Shown piece after piece: positions 51,601 through 60,600 of a DNA stretch of 64,000 bases. Source of the stretch: Henricia sp. BOLD:AAB3569 (taxonomy: Eukaryota > Echinodermata > Asteroidea > Spinulosida > Echinasteridae). The DNA lies in assembly GCA_037783545.1 (NCBI GenBank), contig JBBELK010000093.1, positions 1,550,001 through 1,614,000 of the forward strand, given 5' to 3'. The stretch's first letter is position 1. Every line of letters begins with the position of its first letter. Made by a program: the position numbers and the translations under genes. Under the pieces are notes generated by a model. That model did not search any database, was not told where the DNA came from, and was given only the letters and a program-made list of their open reading frames with translations.

Positions 51601-54600
51601 AATAATCGCGATTACGCTATACTGTTACACTGTGACAGTCCCCTTTCTTAAAAGACTGCCTGTGTGCAACTGAATTTTATGGTGTAGGCCTATGCTGACA
51701 ATTTCAACACATAGGCCTACACGTACAATTACGTACATGTACATGTTTTTTTGCCTTTTGATACTTTCCCAACTACTCACGATTAATCGACTAGTCGCGA
51801 GTTATTGCTGCAACTACTCGCAAGTAGCAAAATCCACTAGTCGCCCAGCACTAAAACAGAGCATGTTGAATCTGTGATTGATAGCTTCTGACATGCTGGT
51901 TTTGTTTAACAGATGTAATTTGGCAATGTCCCAAAATTTACTGGAAAAAAAACGTACGGTACTCAAATGAGAGGTGTGCCTTTCCACAGTAAAAGGGGCA
52001 TTTTGGCGACACAGACCATATTTTCGAGGAAATACCTTTGTCTGGTCTCAAAATAAAAGAAATAAGTTTAAGTTGTTCTGAAGAGATAACTTAGGCCCAA
52101 AAATGGTTTATAGTGTGACAACATGCCTTTCTAAAAACCCTGTGTACAAATTTCCAATATACACTCGTAACTGGGATGGCCTAAAATGTAACACAAGTGT
52201 CCATCCCGGTTACGAGCGTATATTAGAAATTTGTACACAGGGTTTTTAGAAAGGCATGTTGTCACACTATTTGTAACCCTTTTGGGGCCTAGGTTATCTC
52301 TTCAGAACAACTGAAACTTATTTCTTTTATTTTGAGACCAGACAAAGGTATTTTCTGGAAAATATGGTCTGTGTTGCCAAAATGTCCCCTTTACCGTGGA
52401 AAGACTAATAATAATTCCGTCCCAGATGATTTTTGCACTTATTAAATTATTTCTTATCACTTCTTGTTGTCTACAGGTGCTGGTTAATCAGAACTTTATT
52501 GAGAAAGGAGAGTTAGAGAGATATAAACAGCAAGTAGATACCAAGGTAGGGAAATCTATACAGCAAATTTAAATGCACATTCTGCAGTTTTGGGGTCATG
52601 AGACGAAAATTCACTTCGCCCCAAAACCATTTCGCCCTGCACCACTTCGCCCTGAACCAAAAGCCACCTTGCCCCCCAAACCACTTCGTCCTTACACCAC
52701 TTCGTCCGAATGCCACTTCGCCCCCAAATACTTCGTGCACAGGCCGTGGTTCAGGGCGAAGTGGTTCAGGGCGAAGTGGTTCAGGGCGAAGTGACCGTAA
52801 AGCCTTTTTTGACTCAAAAGTTAGACAAAGTACGGAGCTGGTTTTTGCTCAGGTTGGTTTTAATCATGCATATCTTCAATCACACAGGGAGATAAAACAA
52901 TTTGCAATGGTTTACCAATCATGTGTTCTGCCTTTAAGCCCCTAAAAGGTAACAGATAGTGTGACAATGTGCCTATCTAAAACTCCCTGTACAAATTTCT
53001 CATTCTAATTTACGTAACAAGGACTGACACTTTTGTCCGTCATTGTTATGTAAGTTACATTTATGATGGAAGGTTTCAGAAAGGTATATTGCCATACTAT
53101 TTGGTACCCTTTTGAGGCTTAAGTTATCTTCTTAGAACAAGTTAATTATTTCTTCTACTTTGATAAAAGGTAAAAGCGTAGGAAAATATTATCTCTATTA
53201 TATTGCCAAAAGCACCACTTGAGTTGCCGCAAAAATGTTGCATCATGTTTGTTGTTTTTTGTTCTTTTTACAGGGGCTATAATCATGCTTATTGATAACA
53301 TTTTTGTTTAATCTTTGCATTCAGGCTAGGATGGAAGTAAATGAGAAGTTAGATCAAGTCAACTCCTACCTGGAAGAACAGGTGAGAAGATAAATTAATG
53401 ACATTTACACTGATGTTTCACTGTTCACTTTATGTTAAGGAATACAAGTATTTATGTGAGCGTGTATGTGAGTCTTTCCACCGTAAGGGGGCATTTTGGC
53501 AACAAACCATATTTTCCAGAAAATACCGTTGTCTGGTCTCAAAATAAAGCAATAAGTTTCAGTTGTTCTGAAGAGATAACTTAGGCCCAAAAAGGGTTAC
53601 AAATAGTGTGACAACATGCCTTTCTAAAAACCCTGTGTACAAATTTCCAATATATGCTCGTAAACGGGATGGCCTAAAATGTAACACAAGTGTCCGTTCC
53701 GGTTACGAGCGTATATTAGAAATGTTTACACAGGGTTTTTAGAAAGGCATGTTGTCACACTATTTGTAAACCTTTTTGGGCCTAAGTTATCTCTTCAGAA
53801 CAAATGAAACTTATTTCATTTATTTTGAGACCAGACAAAGGTATTTCCGTGAAAATATGGTCTGCGTTGCCAAAATTCCCCTTTACTGTGGAAGACCCAT
53901 GTAAGAATCTGGTTTAGTGCTCTGTTGTCATGCAACTCTTACAGATCCCTGTGCATTTTTTCTTCTACTAGACACTGAAGCAAATTTATCAGATAAAGTC
54001 TAAATTTATGAAATAAAATTTTAATTCAACAAATAAAAAAGTGCAGCTGCTCATTCTATTAACTATTTTTCTGAGTTTTGACAGAACAAAAATCAAGGAA
54101 ACTTTTACTTCTCATAAGGATAAATTTTTCGAGGTGGCTTAAAAAGTCAGAATGGTAGGGAAAATAACAAAGTCATCTTGAAATTTTGTTTCCAGTCTCA
54201 AGCTCGTGAGAAATTGGAGATGCTGAGAAACTCCAATGAGACTGAACTCGGGAAAGAACAGGAGAACACCATCAATGATCTCAAGGTATGCAAACTGATT
54301 TAAATTAAAGATACAATCTGTCTGAAATCAGGCATTTTAATTGTGACCGGCTCCAGCAAAACCCAACACTTGTTATGAAAATTCAAAATTTAAGTTTTGG
54401 TATCAGCTTAGTGTGCATACAAAAAGGTATCTTTTAAAACATGTTTGAGGAAATTCTGATAATTTTTGGCGAAGTTATGACCAATTAAAGTATGACAGAT
54501 CAGAAAAAGTGAAATGGAGCTATTGGTCTTTAAAGTTTGACAAACTAGTTGATTATTTAATTTTTTGTCAATAATATGAGGAATTTTGAGACAGTTCAAA

Positions 54601-57600
54601 CAACAAAACAAATCTTGAATGTATCCCGATGTTCAAGTTGATTCTGCCAAATTTTCAAGTTGGTCCCAGAGGCCATTTTTTAAGGTTGTGGGCCCATATC
54701 ACGTAATGGGAAATGCCGAGAAGCGTCGGGTTTTGCCAGAGTCGGTCACAATTGATAAAAAGCAACATTTATACACTTTTTAGTTTGAGTTCATGCTAAC
54801 CTGAAAATACTTCTAAGATGACAACACATTTACGAGCTCATTTGTTGAATTTCGTGTCATAAATGTGATGGATACTACCCAGACAACCATGGGGGAAGAT
54901 CTGTGGAGTTTTTTATGTAGAAATCTAGAGTGTGGACTCGATATTTGACACTTGCAAGGAACCACCATATTGGCAAAAGAGGCTTTCCTTGCATGAACAA
55001 TGACTCTCTTTCGTTATTTCATGTCGGTTGCTGTGCCGGTGAGTTTTGTCCATTGTACAATGTGATGTACAGTATGTCTGAAGGGTGTCCGTGCAAGTGG
55101 TGAATTCCAGTGACTTGTTGTCACTATGACGATTTTAGGAGTTGGCACTTAGGGATTAAAAGTAGGTTTGGCCAGTTTTAAACATACGTTTAAAACCGGA
55201 TAGGGTCCTGGGCACTGATAATGGTGTGTTGTACGCGCACGCACACGACTGGGTACTTGTCACATACACAGTGCACAATTTGCTTTCTGGAGCGTGCAGT
55301 TTCTGTGTGCATGTGCCGCTAGCAAGGCTCAAAAGTGTTTAAAACTGCCCACGTGATGTGCTTTCAGCCAATAGGGTTGCGTAAACTGTCTGAGGTATAT
55401 GAATTTAACCCAATGCTATAGGTTAAATACGGGCAACACCAACATTAATTGTGCCCATTTGCACAGATTGCCATATTAATAGTGTTAGGCCAAAATGTCG
55501 GCGCTCAAATTGTAACTGGACATATTAAGAGTTTGCATTTCTGTTTTGGTAAGATCCAAATATAATTTTCCTAAATTTCCAGGTTTTGCCAATTGCTATG
55601 TTAAACTTTGCTGCTCGAAACCACACTGAACAAAATTATAAACGCCCCATGTGACACTTTGAAACTTGTATTAGCCTTAGGGGTTGCAAAATATATTAAA
55701 TCATACAAAATTCATTTTGTTGTTCAATATGCTACAGATTACTGTCCGTTAGAATAACCAATTTGTACAATTATAAGACAATATCAGCTCATTTAGGGTC
55801 GCCCATTTCATGTTACATAATTAATTTACATGGGGCGTTTATATTTTTGCTCAGTGTATATAAAAAAAAACTTGCTCCTAAGCCACATTTCTCCAAAAGA
55901 CATCAGTCACATGGTGCACATGGTGCACAGTAAATCATATTAACATTTTTACCTTCTTTGAATTTGCATTAGGCCAAACAAAATAGATGTTCTGTCTCTG
56001 GTCAGCGCACGCGTCGATTTCAAGCATGCGTGTCAATCTTTTTTTTTCCTGCAGCAGCTAAAACAGCGCCCTCTATTGCCGCAGCGCCTCACATTTTCTA
56101 GATTAATTGCCAATCCTATAGACTACGTAGCTAATGGGAACAAGTCTATGTATTTTCCCGGGCAGCTCGACCTCGCACTCGGGGCAATAGATTCGGACGA
56201 TGCTGATATCGAATGAGAACGAATGATAGTGAGTATGAGGTTGTTTAATCAGCTGCAACAATGGCGGATAGTTCTCACCCGACACAACAAGGAATTGCGA
56301 TCGTGAATTAGACAGGGATGTGATTGGATGTTTGAAGAAAAAAACTGAAATTGCGAGTGCGCAGCGTGAAGCCATTATGTGTGGGATTCACATGGGTCAT
56401 GTTTTTTGCCTGAAAAAACCTGAAAAATCACATCCCTGATTAGAGCGTGTCTGAAATGTGCCACTTATTTCCGTGTCCATTGTTTGTGGAGTAAAAACTC
56501 TCAGAACACTGCAGTGTTGTGACGGCTCTGCAAGTTCACTATAGGCCTTACTGTGTATGAATCCGTGTGCGATGAAGGGGAGAAAAAAAAGAGGGGGGAA
56601 AAACCGCGTCGCCGCATCAATTCCGGAACTTCGGTCTGACCAGAGACAGAATATTTTTTTCTTTTTTGCCCTAATACAGAATGAGGTCGGCAGACTTAAG
56701 AGCAGTTACCAGGACGTGCTAGCACAGAAGGAAACCATGGAGGTTGAGTTGACGAGGTTCAAGGTACGATGATAGACTTCATTTGTATAAGTAAATTGTT
56801 AATGGGTGAAAAAGATTCGACACAAACAAGGGTGGGTTGGCACACTATTTGGCCAGCTGAGTGCTTAAGCAGACAACAGATTTTCGGAATTAATAGCACC
56901 ACAAATTATTGTCATATGATTGTTATGAAGAGGCAGAAAGGTAAGTAGAATTTGTGTGGAATTTTAGGAGAATTGTTGCTGTGTCATATCATTTCCATCC
57001 GTTTCTGTTGTATTTTAGAATCAATAACAAAATGGTTATTTTCTGCTATCATGGCAAGAGATGATCAGTTTGATTGCTCAACCATTGCACAGTGACGTGA
57101 TAGTGACCAATATAGACCTCAACAATGCAGAAGTAATTTTAAATCATGGTCCCTGAATAGAGAAGGTATCAGCCTCGTCTTTGCATACTTAGTCTGATGA
57201 TATCTTTCCAAATCAGCAGTGTCAGGGCTTCCCCATAACTTTTTTTAACACTGGCCACCCGGACCACTGTGGTCACATCTTGACTGGTCCGCCGGCATCC
57301 TGAGTGGTCCTTCATTTTTTACATGAAATTTTTACAGGGTGCTCCCCCTGCAAAGGTTTTTTTTAAATTCCACCCGTGTACCAAGTAGACACAATTGGCT
57401 GCCTGTCGTTGTGGATTTTAGATTATTGCAACATAGAGGCTGCTGACGAAACATTACTTTTCTACTACAATAACCACACCTTTTTGGCTAATGCTTAAAA
57501 CAGCACCATGAAATTGGCCCCTGGATATGGATGTACCGGTACGTGCAATTTATGCCTCAGCTCCCTCGGCGCATTCATTCAGTGTCTTCGCTGTCCCCGT

Positions 57601-60600
57601 GTACGTGTTCATATTGCAATGACCGTACCGCATGTGCACTGTAGAACATATGCTTTACTCCACTTCGATTGTCGGGCAACATGCATATTTACAAACAAAC
57701 TTTGTACATCATTACTGTTCCATGGAGGAAGAAACACAACCCGGTCGACCATCAGTAAATCATGTGTGAATATTGAATATTTAGGCTACATGTACTTTAT
57801 GTTTTAAAGAACTGAAGTACCACATTATCTTGACTGGTCCACCTGGATGTTTTGACTGGTCCGTGAGAGTTTTGACTGGCATTTGGCCACTGGATCACTG
57901 TTATGTTCGGGCCCTGAGTGTGTATTTTATAGAAGTGATTCAGGGGACAGGATGGACAACTGCTTCAATGCGAATAAGGTTTATTCAAAATTGCAAACTG
58001 ACGTAACTTTTCCTATGTTTGTAGGAGCTATACCAAGGAGCTGTGAAGAAACAGGACAAACTAGCCACTCAGTTGGACAGAGCTCAGGACAAACTGGTGG
58101 ATGCACAGGCCAAGTTCACGTATGTAAAATAACAAAGTACTTAAAAAGCCCCATTGTGTCATTTGCAATTACCCTATTTTGTTTTTTATGAGTTGACAAG
58201 AAAAACCTTACTCAAAGAGTTGATAGCAATGGTAACAAACACCACATGAAATTATTTCCGTCAAAAATTTCATGCTAGAAATTGACAACTGAAGGTGGTT
58301 TTCTAAAAAGGTCCCGTGCACGGGAATTTTTTACCAAGCATTGATGCATCTATGTAGCTAAAATTTCTTCAGGCTAGTTTACCAACATTCTTCCTTAGAT
58401 ATGTTACAATCTAATTCCACAAATCTGTAAAAAAGTTCCAGAAACAACAGCATTACATAAGTAAACAATAATTTTGATAAACTGCCTTGTAGACATTTCA
58501 GCCACATACATGCAGTAATACTATAAAAAAAACTTAACTCCACGCGTGGTGTTTGTCTTGAATGGTTTTTTTAAAAACATGTCCAGTTGGCAATTTCTCC
58601 CACAAAGGTACCATTTTACACCCAAAAAAAAAATCATGTGGTGTTTGTTACCATTGCTATGAACACTTCTAGTCAGGTTTTTCATGTCAACTCGGGAAGT
58701 AAAATTTTGGGTTACTGCGAGAGATGCAATGGGGTTAACAGTGCTGTGATCGAGTCCAAGTCCTAGTCTTAAGTCGTTGTTTCAATCTTAATTGCATTGC
58801 TGTAAAGTGTCATTAGCCACATATTGAAAGAGGTAGAGATTTTATGTTTTGACTGCCAAATCCGTTAGTGGGTAAACATAAAGGGGATAGCAGAAGCTCA
58901 AAAGGAGGCAACATGCCCCCTTTTGTTGGCTGATATGCAGTGCCACGAAATTGGAAAAAGTATCAATTTTCAAGTGGTAATTAAACCACCAGAACCTGGG
59001 GTGGATTCTATTACAACTGTCGTTAAATCTAAGACACATCATGTCATAACTGAATTTAGGCATCCTAAATGTCTCGAGTCTCAAAATACAACTTATGGCA
59101 CACAATCTTGTATTGCAAGACAAAATATCTATGATTTCTTAGCTGGGCATCTTAAGAGTTAAGACATCTTAACTTTCTTGCTATGATTGTCACAGCTTGA
59201 TTTATTTTATCTTCTCTTTTTTTGGCCCCTAAATTATTGATATTTTTGGGTCTTTCAAACGTTTCCCTCAGGTTACAGAAACAGCGTAATCGTCAGATCT
59301 TAGATGGCAGTGTGGAGCCACCAGTCTCTCCTAGACTCCACACCAGGAAGGCATCTCAGGGCCCTCAGGTTGACCCCATTACAGAGAAGGTAGAGTGAAT
59401 TTCATTTCTCAAAAATTGAAAAATGGGATTTATAATAAAATAATCAGTGCTCAGTGCAATACAAATTACAAGCAGTGCCTGGATACAGTCTAGAATTTGT
59501 ATTTTACCCACTTGAGACCGTGTTTTGAACTCGAACTCGACGGCTGTGGACGGCCTGTCAGTGTAGCAAATCTCACTCCATGACGGCCACCTCGGAGTGT
59601 TGCAAAGTATGATCTTTTGGTGAGAAGATTTTTAACCCCATTTGGGCCTGAGTTATCTCTTTTATTTTGAGACCAGACAAAGGTATTTCCTGGAAAATAT
59701 GGTCTGTGTTGCCAAAAGGCCCCCTTTACTGTGGAAAGACTAAAATGTGTTTTGTATGTGGCCAGGATTACTGCATCAGACAACTGCACAAAGTTCAAAA
59801 GCTGGCAAACAATGGAATATTGTATCAAAGAAAGAAAGGAAAATGATTCAACTCAACATGAGAAAGATATTTTTTCCTTATGTGCAGGTATGGAGTGAAC
59901 TAGACAAGAGTATTGCCAGACATCTGCAAGCTGGTAAGCCCTTTGTCTGTTTTACTATTTAAAGGCACACTCTTTGATTTTAATGCTGTTTTAAAGGCGC
60001 AGTCTGCCTTGACAGAATAGAAATGCTCTAGCCATAGCACATTGCAATCAAGTATTAAAGTGAAAACGTCACCCTTTGTGTGTTGGCAAATTTACTGAGT
60101 CTACACTAAAATCGGTGAACAGTTTTCTTTTAGCAATGGATGTTTTAGATTATCAGCAAATGGTTAGATCACCCAGTTACATTGGCAACTGACGTCACAC
60201 TTTAGTAGTCTATAATGGGCAGATGAAGGGGTATACAGCCATAATGTACCATGGTTTGTTGTCTTGGATCCACCAATCAGGATCATGGATTAAATAGCTT
60301 GATGATGAAATACTTTGATAAATAGAAAAGGTATCCAAAAGATCTCTTGAGAAATGCTGTTGCCCACCAACGCAACAAGCACATAAATGACGAGGCAGAG
60401 TTGATTTTATCAACGTGAAAAGAGGTAATCACTGTACACAGCTTGTGAAAGTGCAGCTTGGCTTGTGCTATTTTTGGGCAGGTTCAAAACTAGCACGATA
60501 GCTTTCAAAGCCATTAAATTTGTCCAAGCTTTCACAAGGATGCTTGCCCACTGCTGCATGCATGGCTTTGCAAGCTGGCCCAAGCATACGCAATCGACAC

